A stretch of DNA of 39,372 nt, from positions 1 to 39,372 of the forward strand of contig CAZNTX010000029.1 of assembly GCA_964576075.1 (NCBI GenBank), read 5' to 3'. The stretch comes from Thermohalobaculum sp964576075 (lineage in GTDB: Bacteria; Pseudomonadota; Alphaproteobacteria; Rhodobacterales; Rhodobacteraceae). Below the pieces are notes generated by a model. The model was not told where the DNA came from, did no database searches, and saw only the letters and a program-made list of their open reading frames with translations. Below, piece after piece: positions 23,436 to 31,209 of this stretch. Numbering within the stretch: the stretch's first letter is position 1; each line of letters begins with the position of its first letter. The position numbers were made by a program, and so were the translations under genes.

Positions 23436-24062
23436 CTAGCCGGCCGAGCCGGGGAGGCGTGTCGTCGGCCGGTAGCCCGCGGCGAGGGCGGCGGTCGTCG
23501 CGGCCGGGGTGAGGAGCGCGACCTCGCCCTCGGGCCGGGCCCTCGCCGGCCCGTAGCCGCCGTCCGCGCGCCAGGGCCAGGCGCGGCCCCGGGCGAGGAG
23601 GAGCGGCTCCCATGGCGCATCGGGCAGGGCGACGACGGTGCCCTCGGGCAGCCCCTCGGCCTCAGCCCAGGGGCGGCGGGGGAGGCGGTCCGGGCCCAGG
23701 CGGTCGGCGTGGAGGCGCCGGTCGATCTCCGCCGCGCGCCCCGGGCCGAGCCCCGCCGCCTCCCAGGCGGCGGCGAAGCGCAGGAGATCGGCGCGGCGGC
23801 ACTCCCCGCAGGGCCTGTGACCCGCGGCGAGCGCCGCCGCCTCGTCCCAGAAGAAGAGCGCCGTATAGCCCCGCTCCGGCATCGGCGCCCGCCACCGCCC
23901 GCGGAACTGCAGCCGGCAGGCGATCCAGGCCCGCCCCCGCCAGCGTGCCGCGCCGATCCGGCCGTTCGCGTTGTGGAGCCGCCCGCGATTGCCCATCAGC
24001 GCCCCGCGCCAGGGCCGGGCGACGATCTCTCCCGCCGGCGTCACGCGGGTCTGCAGCGTCAC
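23436..24062 (-). CDS. Conserved hypothetical protein with Cys-pair motif
   Basis: This 208-residue soluble protein contains GHRPCGECRRADL (about residues 78-90), a Cys-x-x-Cys motif, and a preceding YTALFFWDEAAALAAG segment. I recall uncharacterised proteins in rhizobia and relatives with this arrangement, but know no function. The GTG start (24062) overlaps the stop of the upstream zincin-like gene by four bases, so the two are coupled. The end is only tens of bases from the convergent non-coding region after fabI. Confidence 0.75.
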   Translation of the reverse strand: MTLQTRVTPAGEIVARPWRGALMGNRGRLHNANGRIGAARWRGRAWIACRLQFRGRWRAPMPERGYTALFFWDEAAALAAGHRPCGECRRADLLRFAAAWEAAGLGPGRAAEIDRRLHADRLGPDRLPRRPWAEAEGLPEGTVVALPDAPWEPLLLARGRAWPWRADGGYGPARARPEGEVALLTPAATTAALAAGYRPTTRLPGSAG

Positions 24063-25039
24063 GCCCCCGGCCCCGCGGCGAGCCGGCGATGCACGGCCGC
24101 GAGCTTGCGCCGCACCGTCGCGCCGAGGACGAAGGGGTAGATGTCCGCCACGCCCATCGCGCGGTTGACGTGGTTCGTCGCGATCCCGAGGCGCACGGCG
24201 CGCACCACGAGCCGGGCCGGGTCGCGCTCGGCATAGGCGTCGTAGCCCGGGCGGGGCAGGCCGTGGCCGGTGAGCCTGGCGGCGGCTGCGCTGTCGGCGA
24301 TGTCGGTCAGGTGCATCACATGGGCCGCGCTCTCGGCCCAGTCCTCGTGCGGGTGCGCGCTCGCATAGGCGGTGACGAAGCGGCTCGCATGGTCGGGCGG
24401 GGGGCCCTCGGCGTAGTGGCGCTCGAGGGCGGCGGCATAGTCCGCGCGCTCGTCCCCCATCAGGGCGCGGAAGGCCTCCAGGAAGCCCGCGCGCTCCGCG
24501 AGGCGCAGAAACAGAAAATGCGCGATCTCGTGGCGGAAATGGCCGAGCATGGTGCGCTGCAATTCGCCGAGGGCCTCGCGTCGCTCGACCCGCTCGACCG
24601 GGTCGGCCTCGGTGACGTTGATCGTCACCACCCCGTCCGCATGGCCCATCACGATCGCGGCGGGCCCGGCGGGGGTGTCCTCGGCGAGCAGGTGGAAGAT
24701 CGGGCGCGGCCCCGGGTCGGAGGCGGCGAACCAGCCCCAGCGGCCGAGGCCCGCGAGCGTCCAGCGCTTGGCGTGCTCGGCCGAGGCCCAGAGCGCGCGG
24801 TTCTCGCCGTGGAAGGCGTCGGGGACCACGGCCGTCATCGCGCAAGAGCGGCAGGCGCCGCCGGCTTCGGCCTGCCAGGGGCAGGCGATCTCGGCGCGGT
24901 TGGCGCAGGGGGCGGTCTCGGCGAGGGGGCGGAAGGCCTGCGCCTCCGGGTCGAAGGCGACCTCCGTGCCGCAGGCGCCGCAGCCGAGATTGCGGAAGAA
25001 CAGCCGGCCGCCGCAGGTCGGACAAGCGAAGAGCCGCAT
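24059..25039 (-). CDS. Putative zinc-binding metallopeptidase
   Basis: This 326-residue protein has an N-terminal zinc ribbon (Cys6, Cys9, Cys20 and Cys23 in CPTC and CGAC), a second Cys cluster near residues 45-66, and a zincin motif HEIAHF (His170, Glu171, His174). A later acidic segment, HPHEDWAESAAHVMH, may give the third metal ligand. This matches the uncharacterised 'putative zinc-binding metallopeptidase' family (PF15887-like). No signal peptide is present, so it is probably cytoplasmic. Its substrate is unknown. It is coupled to the next gene (GTGA overlap), and its start is 12 bp after a small membrane protein gene. Confidence 0.85.
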   Translation of the reverse strand: MRLFACPTCGGRLFFRNLGCGACGTEVAFDPEAQAFRPLAETAPCANRAEIACPWQAEAGGACRSCAMTAVVPDAFHGENRALWASAEHAKRWTLAGLGRWGWFAASDPGPRPIFHLLAEDTPAGPAAIVMGHADGVVTINVTEADPVERVERREALGELQRTMLGHFRHEIAHFLFLRLAERAGFLEAFRALMGDERADYAAALERHYAEGPPPDHASRFVTAYASAHPHEDWAESAAHVMHLTDIADSAAAARLTGHGLPRPGYDAYAERDPARLVVRAVRLGIATNHVNRAMGVADIYPFVLGATVRRKLAAVHRRLAAGPGA

Positions 25040-25051
25040 GCCTCGCCCCGC

Positions 25052-25282
25052 TCAGACGCCGAGGGCCGGCGCGGGCGCGGGCGCGGGCGTCGGCGTGTAG
25101 CTTTGCGGCAGCGGCGTCGGTGCGGGCTCGAGCGGGCGCGCCGGTCGCACCTCCCCCGCCCGCACCGCGACGAGGACGACGATCAGGAGCAGCGCCGCCG
25201 CGAGCGCGAGCCGCGCCCCCCCGGAGAGCAGCATGGCGAGCGCGAAGAGGCTCTGCAGCGTCGCGAAGCCGATGGCGACCAT
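25052..25282 (-). CDS. Small membrane protein with Ala/Pro tail
   Basis: This 76-residue protein is hydrophobic over residues 3-42 (probably two short helices), followed by a tail of Pro, Ala and Thr ending PALGV. No family is recognised. It resembles the next gene upstream in layout and in the last residues, so the two may be tandem relatives. The start codon ATG at 25282 has only a weak ribosome site. The repetitive tail makes it possible, though less likely, that this is chance coding. Confidence 0.5.
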   Translation of the reverse strand: MVAIGFATLQSLFALAMLLSGGARLALAAALLLIVVLVAVRAGEVRPARPLEPAPTPLPQSYTPTPAPAPAPALGV

Positions 25283-25291
25283 CCCCAGGCC

Positions 25292-25528
25292 TCAGACGCC
25301 GAGGCCAGAGAGCGCCGGCGCGGGCGCAGGCACTGGGGCGGCGACGGGGGCGGCCATGGGGGCGGGCGCAGGCGGCGGCGCGGGCGCCGGCCCCTCGGCG
25401 CGTGCCAGCACGACCCCGAGCAGCACCAGCCCGACCAGAGCCGCGGGCACTGCGAACAGCCCCCAGACCGCGAGGATCTGCCCCAGGTAATAGCCGAGCC
25501 GGTAGCCGATGCCGGGTGTCTCTTCCAT
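25292..25528 (-). CDS. Small membrane protein with Ala/Pro tail, second copy
   Basis: This 78-residue protein starts MEETPGIGYRLGYYLGQ, followed by one transmembrane helix (about residues 19-42) and an Ala/Pro tail ending LSGLGV. The ATG follows AGGAGGGCGACGGC, a strong ribosome site, which supports coding. It lies 31 bp after the P-loop kinase stop and 9 bp before the similar gene. Function unknown. Confidence 0.65.
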   Translation of the reverse strand: MEETPGIGYRLGYYLGQILAVWGLFAVPAALVGLVLLGVVLARAEGPAPAPPPAPAPMAAPVAAPVPAPAPALSGLGV

Positions 25529-25559
25529 GCCGTCGCCCTCCTGTCCCTGCGTGCCGAGC

Positions 25560-26150
25560 CTAGCCGGGAATCGCCGCTCTGTCCCCCTCTGCGACCGCAG
25601 CGCCGGCGGCGAGGTGTTCTAGGCAGAGCCGGGCCGCGCGCGCGTGGCGCGGGGCGAAGCGCGCCGTCGGCTCCGGCAGCGCCGCGAGATGGGCGAGCGC
25701 CGCCGCCCGCCCCGCCCGCCGGTAGCGCCAGGCATAGAGCAGGAACCCCGGCGCGAGCGTCTCCGGGCAGCCGGGCGCCATGTCCGCCCGCACCCGACCG
25801 CGATGGCGCGCGACCCGGCCGAGGAGGCGGAGGAGCCGCAGCGGCGCCGGCATGTCCAGGAAGACCACCGCCTCGGCCCGCGCCGCACGCAGGGGCCAGG
25901 TGGCGGCGTAGTTGCCCTCCAGGATCCAGGCCTCGCCCTCGACGATCTCGCCGACCCGGGCGACGAGCGCCCGGCCGTCCCCCTCCACCCAGCCGGGCCG
26001 CCAATAGAGCCGGTCGAGATGGACGACCGGGAGCCCGAGCCGCTGCCCGAGCGCCCGGGCGAAGGTGGATTTGCCGGCCCCCGGGCCTCCGATGATCGAG
26101 ACGCGCCGGAGCGGGGCCGTCGCCCTCCGCGGGCCGGCGGCCGGGCTCAG
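25560..26150 (-). CDS. P-loop kinase, adenylate-kinase/topology-modulation-like
   Basis: This protein of about 196 residues has a Walker A motif GGPGAGKS (about residues 21-28), HLDRLYW after the second strand, an ILEGNY segment and VVFLDMPAPLRLLRLLGR. The order P-loop, HLD-x-L-x-W, and EGNY fits the small kinases annotated 'DNA topology modulation protein FlaR' or adenylate-kinase-like; the substrate is unknown. No ATG, GTG or TTG occurs in frame near the P-loop. The best candidate is a CTG at 26150, overlapping the rlmN stop the same way other genes here overlap. The start is therefore uncertain, the coding region is not. Confidence 0.75.
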   Translation of the reverse strand: MSPAAGPRRATAPLRRVSIIGGPGAGKSTFARALGQRLGLPVVHLDRLYWRPGWVEGDGRALVARVGEIVEGEAWILEGNYAATWPLRAARAEAVVFLDMPAPLRLLRLLGRVARHRGRVRADMAPGCPETLAPGFLLYAWRYRRAGRAAALAHLAALPEPTARFAPRHARAARLCLEHLAAGAAVAEGDRAAIPG

Positions 26151-27328
26151 AGGCGCACCTTTTCGCGCCGCGCCCGCTCGGTCGCGGATTTGAGCTGGCC
26201 GCAGGCGGCGAGGATGTCCTCGCCCCGCGGCGTGCGCACGGGCGAGGCATAGCCCGCGCGGTTGACGATCTCGGCGAAGCTCTCGATCCGCTCCCAGTCC
26301 GAGCGCTCGTAGATCGCGCCGGGCCAGGGGTTGAACGGGATCAGGTTGATCTTCGCCGGGATCCCCGCGATCAGCTTCACGAGGCGCTTGGCGTCCGCAT
26401 CCGAATCGTTCACCCCCTTGAGCATGACGTATTCGAAGGTGATGCGCTCGGCGTTCGAGAGCTTCGGATAGGCGCGGCAAGCCTCGAGCAGCTCCCCGAT
26501 CGGCCATTTCTTGTTGATCGGCACCAGGCGGTCCCGCACCTCGTCCGTCGTCGCATGGAGCGAGATGGCGAGCAGCGTCCCCGCCTCCGCCCCCCAGCGC
26601 GGGATCTCCGGGACCACCCCGGAGGTGGAGAGCGTGATCCGCCGGCGCGAGAGCGAGAGCCCCTCGCCGTCCATCGCCACGAGCATCGCGTCGCGCACCG
26701 CGTCCGCGTTGTAGAGCGGCTCGCCCATCCCCATCAGCACGATGTTGGAGACGAGCCGGCGCTCCGGCGGGCGCTCCCCGGGCTTCGGCCATTCGCCGAG
26801 ATCGTCGCGGGCGGCGAGGATCTGGCCCACGATCTCCCCCGCAGTGAGGTTGCGCACGAGCTTTTGCGTCCCGGTATGGCAGAAGGAGCAGGTCAGCGTG
26901 CAGCCGACCTGGGAGGAGACGCAGAGCGTGCCGCGGTCCTCCTCCGGGATGTAGACCGCCTCCACCTCGTGCCCCCCGGCGATGCGCAGGAGGTATTTCC
27001 GAGTCCCGTCCCGGCTGATCTGGCGCGAGACGATCTCGGGGCGGGCGATCTCGAAGGCCGCGGCGAGATCGGCGCGGAAGCCCTTGGAGAGATTGCTCAT
27101 CTCCTCGAAGGACCGCGCGCCGCGCTGATAGATCCAGGACCAGAGCTGCCCCGCGCGCATGCGGATCTGCTTCTCCGGCACCCCCGCCTCGCGCAGCGCC
27201 GCCGCGAGCCCCGCCCGCGTCAGCCCCACGAGATCGCGCGCGCTGCCGGCTTCGCGCCGCGGCAAGGTCGCGAAATCCGGCTGTATCACGCTGGCGGGCG
27301 GCGGCGTGAGGGGCGCACGCTCGGTCAT
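26147..27328 (-). CDS. rlmN: 23S rRNA (adenine-C2) methyltransferase RlmN
   Basis: This 393-residue radical-SAM enzyme methylates A2503 of 23S rRNA and, in E. coli, A37 of some tRNAs. The 4Fe-4S motif is Cys143-x3-Cys147-x2-Cys150 in GCTLTCSFCHTG. The region NIVLMGMGEPL and the C-terminal PRGEDILAACGQL, with the methyl-carrying cysteine, are typical. The ATG at 27328 follows GGAGAGAGCC. The downstream kinase starts at its stop. Confidence 0.96.
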   Translation of the reverse strand: MTERAPLTPPPASVIQPDFATLPRREAGSARDLVGLTRAGLAAALREAGVPEKQIRMRAGQLWSWIYQRGARSFEEMSNLSKGFRADLAAAFEIARPEIVSRQISRDGTRKYLLRIAGGHEVEAVYIPEEDRGTLCVSSQVGCTLTCSFCHTGTQKLVRNLTAGEIVGQILAARDDLGEWPKPGERPPERRLVSNIVLMGMGEPLYNADAVRDAMLVAMDGEGLSLSRRRITLSTSGVVPEIPRWGAEAGTLLAISLHATTDEVRDRLVPINKKWPIGELLEACRAYPKLSNAERITFEYVMLKGVNDSDADAKRLVKLIAGIPAKINLIPFNPWPGAIYERSDWERIESFAEIVNRAGYASPVRTPRGEDILAACGQLKSATERARREKVRL

Positions 27329-27402
27329 GGCTCTCTCCGGCTAGAACACCGCCCCACATAACACCCGCGGCGGCGGCCTTCCAGAGCCCCCGGCCCGGGC
27401 CC

Positions 27403-28293
27403 CTAGCGATCGAGGTCCGGGAGCCCGGCAGTCGGCGCTTCGTCCTGGCAACGTTCGAGGCACTTCGCGTTCGCATCGGGATCGGTCGGGTCGGACGTTT
27501 CCAGACATGCAACTACGCAGTTAGCTGCCCCGCAGTCATTCCCCATAACATGGCAACGGAGTTCGGCGACGGTGGGGACCTCGACGCCGCAGGCCTCGCT
27601 CGCCCCGTCCTCCCCGGCCTCCTTGAGACCGAAGGCACGACGGAGTTCCGCCATCTCCTTGGCGGTTTCGCAGGCGTCGTAGATCTCGGCCGCCGTCACC
27701 GCGACGATGGCCGCGATGCCGACGAAGGGCACGGCCTCGAGAAAGGTCGAGGAGGCGTTGCGCCCGGCATGGATCGCCATGCGGCGGGAGACCTTAGCCG
27801 CCGTGGTCTCTACGACCTTGCCGCGCGCCGCCCTCTCCGCGGCTCTCTCCGCCGCCTCCCGCTCAAGTCTCTGGCGATGGGCCTTGGCGACGGCCGCGCT
27901 GGTGCGCGCGCGGTCGGCTCCGGCGCGCGCCCGCTTGGCCTCCCCGCGCGCGCGGTCGCGCTCGTTTCGCACCGCGTCCCGCTCGCTCCGCGCGCGATCG
28001 CGCTCCTCGCGGGCCTTGTCCCGGTCCTTTCGCGCTGCGTCCCGCTCGCTCCGCGCGCGATCGCGCTCGGTGTGAGCGGTTTCGAGGTCGGCGCGCGTCC
28101 GGTCTAGCTCCGCGTCCAGCGCCCCGAGATTGCGTGCATAACTCGCCCGCACAGTGTCGACATCCAGTGCCGAAATCGCTTGGGAGAGCAGGCCGAACAC
28201 GGTGGACACCGTCAGGGTCGCGACGTTGAGCGCGACAAGCCCGACGATCAGGCCCGCCGTCAGCAGTCGCCGGATCAGTCTGCCGGGGCGCAT
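27403..28293 (-). CDS. Membrane-anchored coiled-coil protein, Cys-rich end
   Basis: This 296-residue protein has one N-terminal transmembrane segment (about residues 8-36: LLTAGLIVGLVALNVATLTV). An unbroken charged coiled coil (about 60-165) follows, built on Arg-Asp-x-Ala-Arg-x-Glu repeats. A second hydrophobic patch (VPFVGIAAIVAVTAAEIYD, about 205-223) precedes a C-terminus with about eight cysteines and many acidic residues. No known family is recognised. The ATG at 28293 lies inside the end of the ankyrin gene (19-bp overlap), so the two are translated together. The 3' half is visibly less GC-rich than neighbouring genes. Topology and role are unknown; a periplasmic coiled coil partnering the ankyrin protein is a guess. 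Confidence 0.75.
   Translation of the reverse strand: MRPGRLIRRLLTAGLIVGLVALNVATLTVSTVFGLLSQAISALDVDTVRASYARNLGALDAELDRTRADLETAHTERDRARSERDAARKDRDKAREERDRARSERDAVRNERDRARGEAKRARAGADRARTSAAVAKAHRQRLEREAAERAAERAARGKVVETTAAKVSRRMAIHAGRNASSTFLEAVPFVGIAAIVAVTAAEIYDACETAKEMAELRRAFGLKEAGEDGASEACGVEVPTVAELRCHVMGNDCGAANCVVACLETSDPTDPDANAKCLERCQDEAPTAGLPDLDR
27974..28068. repeat. Direct repeat in coiled-coil coding DNA
   Basis: A 32-bp sequence occurs twice, at 27974-28005 and 28037-28068, without change: 63 bp apart, i.e. 21 codons. It encodes the repeated RARSERDA-type coiled-coil block and can expand or contract by slippage or recombination without breaking the frame. Confidence 0.85.
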
Positions 28294-29213
28294 GTCTTGT
28301 CCTGTCCTGCGCAGCGGTCGTGGAGGCACCAATATTCCGGCGACTTGTTCAGGACCGCGTTGCTTTCCGCCCAGTCGAGCGGGGTCCGTCCTTCGCCGTC
28401 CTTGTCGCAGCGCGACGGGGTTGCGTCGATCAGCAGGGCGAACAGCTCCGCGCTTTTCGTCTTCGCCGCGGCGACGTGGACCGCGGTCAGCCCGTCGGAT
28501 GTCTCGGCCTCCGGATCGGCGCCTTTTTCGAGGAGAACGCGGATGATCTCGGGGTCTGTCGCGTAGCGGGCCGCAAAATGGAGCGGTTCCCAATCATGGT
28601 CGGTCTCGGCCGTGAGCGAGGCCCCGGCTGCAATGAGGAGCTCCACGACGGCCGGGTGCGTGGCAGCGCGCGCCGCGATGTGGAGCGCCGTGCGGTCGCT
28701 TTCGTCCTCTGTGTCCGGATCGGCGCCGGCCGCGAGGAGGGAGGCCACGATGTCGGCGGCGTCGGGCCTGTTCGCGGCGAGGTGGAGCGCCGTGGTGCCG
28801 GCGTCGAACCACCCGCCTCCGTCCACAGACGTCTCCACCTCGGCCCCGCCGAGCACGAGCGCGACGACAATGGCGGAGGAGTGCCCGTCCTCGGCGGCGC
28901 GGTGCAGCGGCGTGCGACCGTCCGTCATGGTGAGGTCCGGATTGGCCCCGGCGCGAAGCAAGAGGCGCACGAGAGCCGGGTCGGAGGCGCAGGCGGCGGC
29001 CTGGTGCAGGGCGGTGGCGCCGGTCTCGCTGCGGGCGGCGTCGGGGGCCGCGAGTTCGGGGCAGGCGCGGACGGCCTCGGGCGTCGCGCTCTCCCAGAAG
29101 GTGCAGGTGGTCCAGCCGGGGCAGGCAGCGGGGCTGTCGGCGCCGGCGGACCCTGCCGCGAGGGCCGCGGCGAGGAGGGTTGCGGCGGACGCCGGGGCGA
29201 GGGGGGTGGGCAT
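28275..29213 (-). CDS. Exported ankyrin-repeat protein
   Basis: This 312-residue protein has a signal peptide (about residues 1-25, ending GSAGA), a short Cys-containing segment (CPGWTTCTFW), then six to seven ankyrin repeats from about residue 66 to 290. The typical marks are GATALHQAA, GRTPLHRAA, TTALHLAA, DRTALHIAA, EPLHFAA, GLTAVHVAA and a last GRTPLDWA. The end has a further Cys cluster. Ankyrin repeats bind protein partners; there is no enzyme domain. GGGAGGA lies eight bases before the ATG. An inverted repeat (29230-29247) is directly upstream. It overlaps and probably works with the coiled-coil membrane protein gene. Being exported, it is likely periplasmic or outer-surface. Confidence 0.85.
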   Translation of the reverse strand: MPTPLAPASAATLLAAALAAGSAGADSPAACPGWTTCTFWESATPEAVRACPELAAPDAARSETGATALHQAAACASDPALVRLLLRAGANPDLTMTDGRTPLHRAAEDGHSSAIVVALVLGGAEVETSVDGGGWFDAGTTALHLAANRPDAADIVASLLAAGADPDTEDESDRTALHIAARAATHPAVVELLIAAGASLTAETDHDWEPLHFAARYATDPEIIRVLLEKGADPEAETSDGLTAVHVAAAKTKSAELFALLIDATPSRCDKDGEGRTPLDWAESNAVLNKSPEYWCLHDRCAGQDKTCAPAD

Positions 29214-29229
29214 CGCGTGGTTCCTCCCT

Positions 29230-29247
29230 TGTCAAAATTCCTTGACA
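29230..29247. promoter_or_regulatory. Operator-like inverted repeat upstream of ankyrin gene and phaE
   Basis: The perfect dyad TGTCAA-N6-TTGACA stands out in A/T content from the GC-rich surroundings. It is placed between the divergent ankyrin and phaE-phaC genes, 16 bp from the ankyrin ATG and about 106 bp from the phaE start. It could bind a dimeric regulator controlling one or both units. The regulator family is not identified. Confidence 0.45.
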
Positions 29248-29353
29248 GCGACCTTCGCCGATCGCGTTGTCGGCGGCAAGATCGCCATCTGCGGCATCTG
29301 GCGCGGGCCGGGTGCGGCGTGTAGGACGGGGGCCAAAAGGGGAGAGCGGGCCC

Positions 29354-30106
29354 ATGTCAGGCGGCGCGGGCGCAGGCTGGAGCGGATCGGGCGATCCGGG
29401 ATCGGCGGATGCCGCGGAGGCGATCCGGCGCTGGGTCGCTGCGCATCTCTCGCTCCTCTCGGCGGGGGCGGCGGGGCCGGCCTGGGCGCGGGCGGAGATG
29501 CTGTTCGACGCCTGGGCGCGCTTCGCCGACGCCTTCGCCGAGGCCGAGGCGGCCCGGCAGGGCGGGGCGGGCGCGCGGCCCTTCGACCCCATGGGCTGGC
29601 TCCGCCCCGAAGGCGGGGGCGGCATGGCCGACATGCTGCGCTGGCTCGAGGGGCCGGATTTCGCCGAGGACTGGACCGGGCTCTCCGCCGCGATCCGGGG
29701 CACGCGGGAATGGGTCGCCTATCTCGCCGCGGTCGAGCAGATCAAGGCGGTGGCGGGGCAGGCCTGGATCGCGGCCTTCCGCGCCTTTCTCGAGCGGCTC
29801 TCGGCGGAGGCCTCGCAGACGCTGGCCGAGGAGGGCTGGCAGGGTGTGCTCCGGCTCTGGCGCGAGACCTCCGGCACCGCACTCGCAGAGCTCTACCGCT
29901 CGCCCGCTTTCCTCATCGCGATGCGCGACCTCCTGCGCGCGGAGACCGCACTCCGCGCGGGGATGCGGGCGCGGGTCGAGACGGTGGCCGCGGGGCTCGG
30001 CCTGCCGACGCGGGCCGAGCTCGACGACCTCTCCGCGACCGTCCACGCGCTGCGCCGCGAGATCCGGGCGCTCCGCGCATCCGGCGGCGGGGACGGCTCG
30101 CGGTGA
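29354..30106 (+). CDS. phaE: Class III PHA synthase subunit PhaE
   Basis: This 250-residue protein pairs with PhaC to make polyhydroxyalkanoate, a carbon store, at the granule surface. PhaE proteins vary greatly; the recognisable part is the C-terminal motif LPTRAELDDLSATVHALRRE, a leucine-zipper-like end shared by class III and IV partner subunits, preceded by FLIAMRDLLRAET. The middle is rich in Trp and Ala with helices. An ATG at 29354 follows GGGGAGAGCGGGCCC. Its stop overlaps the GTG of phaC by four bases, so the subunits are made together. Identification rests on the C-terminal motif plus the following class III PhaC. Confidence 0.88.
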   Translation: MSGGAGAGWSGSGDPGSADAAEAIRRWVAAHLSLLSAGAAGPAWARAEMLFDAWARFADAFAEAEAARQGGAGARPFDPMGWLRPEGGGGMADMLRWLEGPDFAEDWTGLSAAIRGTREWVAYLAAVEQIKAVAGQAWIAAFRAFLERLSAEASQTLAEEGWQGVLRLWRETSGTALAELYRSPAFLIAMRDLLRAETALRAGMRARVETVAAGLGLPTRAELDDLSATVHALRREIRALRASGGGDGSR

Positions 30107-31209
30107 GCGGCGCCGGCTGGGGCGGCGCGGGCGACTGGGCCGATCTGCTGCGCCGCGGCGCGCGGCTCGGGGCGGCGATGGCCCGCGCCCGCGAGGACGG
30201 GGTGCGGATCGCCACCACGCCGAAGCGCGAGATCTGGCGCGACGGCAAGATTTCGCTCCACCGCTATGCCGCCAGAGTGCCGCCCGCTCTCGGACCCATC
30301 GTGATCGTCCACGGCCTGTTCGGGCGGCAGACGATCGCCGATCTCGAACCAGAGCGCTCGCTGGTGCGCCGGCTGCTGGCCGCGGGGGTCGATCTCTGGG
30401 TGCTCGACTGGGGCTCGCCGACGCGCGCGGACCGCTGGCTCGAGACGGAGGACTACGCCGTCCACTGGCTCGGCGCGGCGATCGAGGCGATCCGGGCGGA
30501 GACCGGGGCGGCGGGGGCCGCGATCTTCGGGATCTGCCAGGGCGGGGTTTTCGCGCTCGCCCATGCCGCGCTGTTCCCCGAGCGGGTGAGCGGGCTCGCC
30601 CTGGCCGTCACGCCCGTCGATTTCCACGCCGATGCCGCGGACCCGGACCCGACGCGGGGCGTCATCAATGTCTGGATGCGCGCGCTCGACGAGGCGACCC
30701 TCGAGGCGGTGATCGCGGAGCATGGCTGCATCCCTGGCGCGCTCTCGGGGGCGATGTTCCAGAGCCTCCTGCCGACGCGGGGGCTCGGGCGCTTCGGGCC
30801 CGATCTCCTCGGCATCGCCGACGATCCGGACGCGCTCGAGACCTATCTGCGGATGGAGGCCTGGCTCGCCGACCGGCCGGACCTGCCCGGCGGCGTCGCG
30901 CGGGCCTGGGTGCGCGACCTCTACGGGCGGAACGCCCTCGTCGAGGGGAGCTTCCGGCTCGGCGGGCGGGCGGTGCGCCTCGAGGATATCCGCTGCCCGA
31001 TCCTCAACATCGTCGCCGCGCAGGACCACATTGTGCCGCCCCCCTGTTCCACGGCGCTCGCCGGGCGCACCGCGAGCCGGGACTACCGGCTGCTCGACGT
31101 CCCGACGGGCCATATCGGGGTCTTCGTCAGCGAGAAGGCGCGCGAGATCGTGGCGCCCGCCATCGTCGACTGGCTCGGCCGGCTCGCCGGCCCCGGGGCG
31201 GATGGCTGA
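30103..31209 (+). CDS. phaC: Class III PHA synthase catalytic subunit PhaC
   Basis: This 368-residue alpha/beta-hydrolase-like enzyme polymerises 3-hydroxyacyl-CoA. The lipase-box variant GICQGG carries the nucleophile Cys145; Asp308 (AQDHIVPP) and His337 (TGHIGVF) complete the triad, spaced as in the Allochromatium enzyme (Cys149, Asp302, His331). DLWVLDWGSP and NVWMRALD-type segments also match. The length fits class III (about 355-370 residues), not class I (about 590). The start is GTG, overlapping phaE. Class III synthases are best known from purple sulfur bacteria and cyanobacteria, so finding one here is less usual. No phaA, phaB or phasin gene lies nearby. Confidence 0.93.
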   Translation: MSGAGWGGAGDWADLLRRGARLGAAMARAREDGVRIATTPKREIWRDGKISLHRYAARVPPALGPIVIVHGLFGRQTIADLEPERSLVRRLLAAGVDLWVLDWGSPTRADRWLETEDYAVHWLGAAIEAIRAETGAAGAAIFGICQGGVFALAHAALFPERVSGLALAVTPVDFHADAADPDPTRGVINVWMRALDEATLEAVIAEHGCIPGALSGAMFQSLLPTRGLGRFGPDLLGIADDPDALETYLRMEAWLADRPDLPGGVARAWVRDLYGRNALVEGSFRLGGRAVRLEDIRCPILNIVAAQDHIVPPPCSTALAGRTASRDYRLLDVPTGHIGVFVSEKAREIVAPAIVDWLGRLAGPGADG

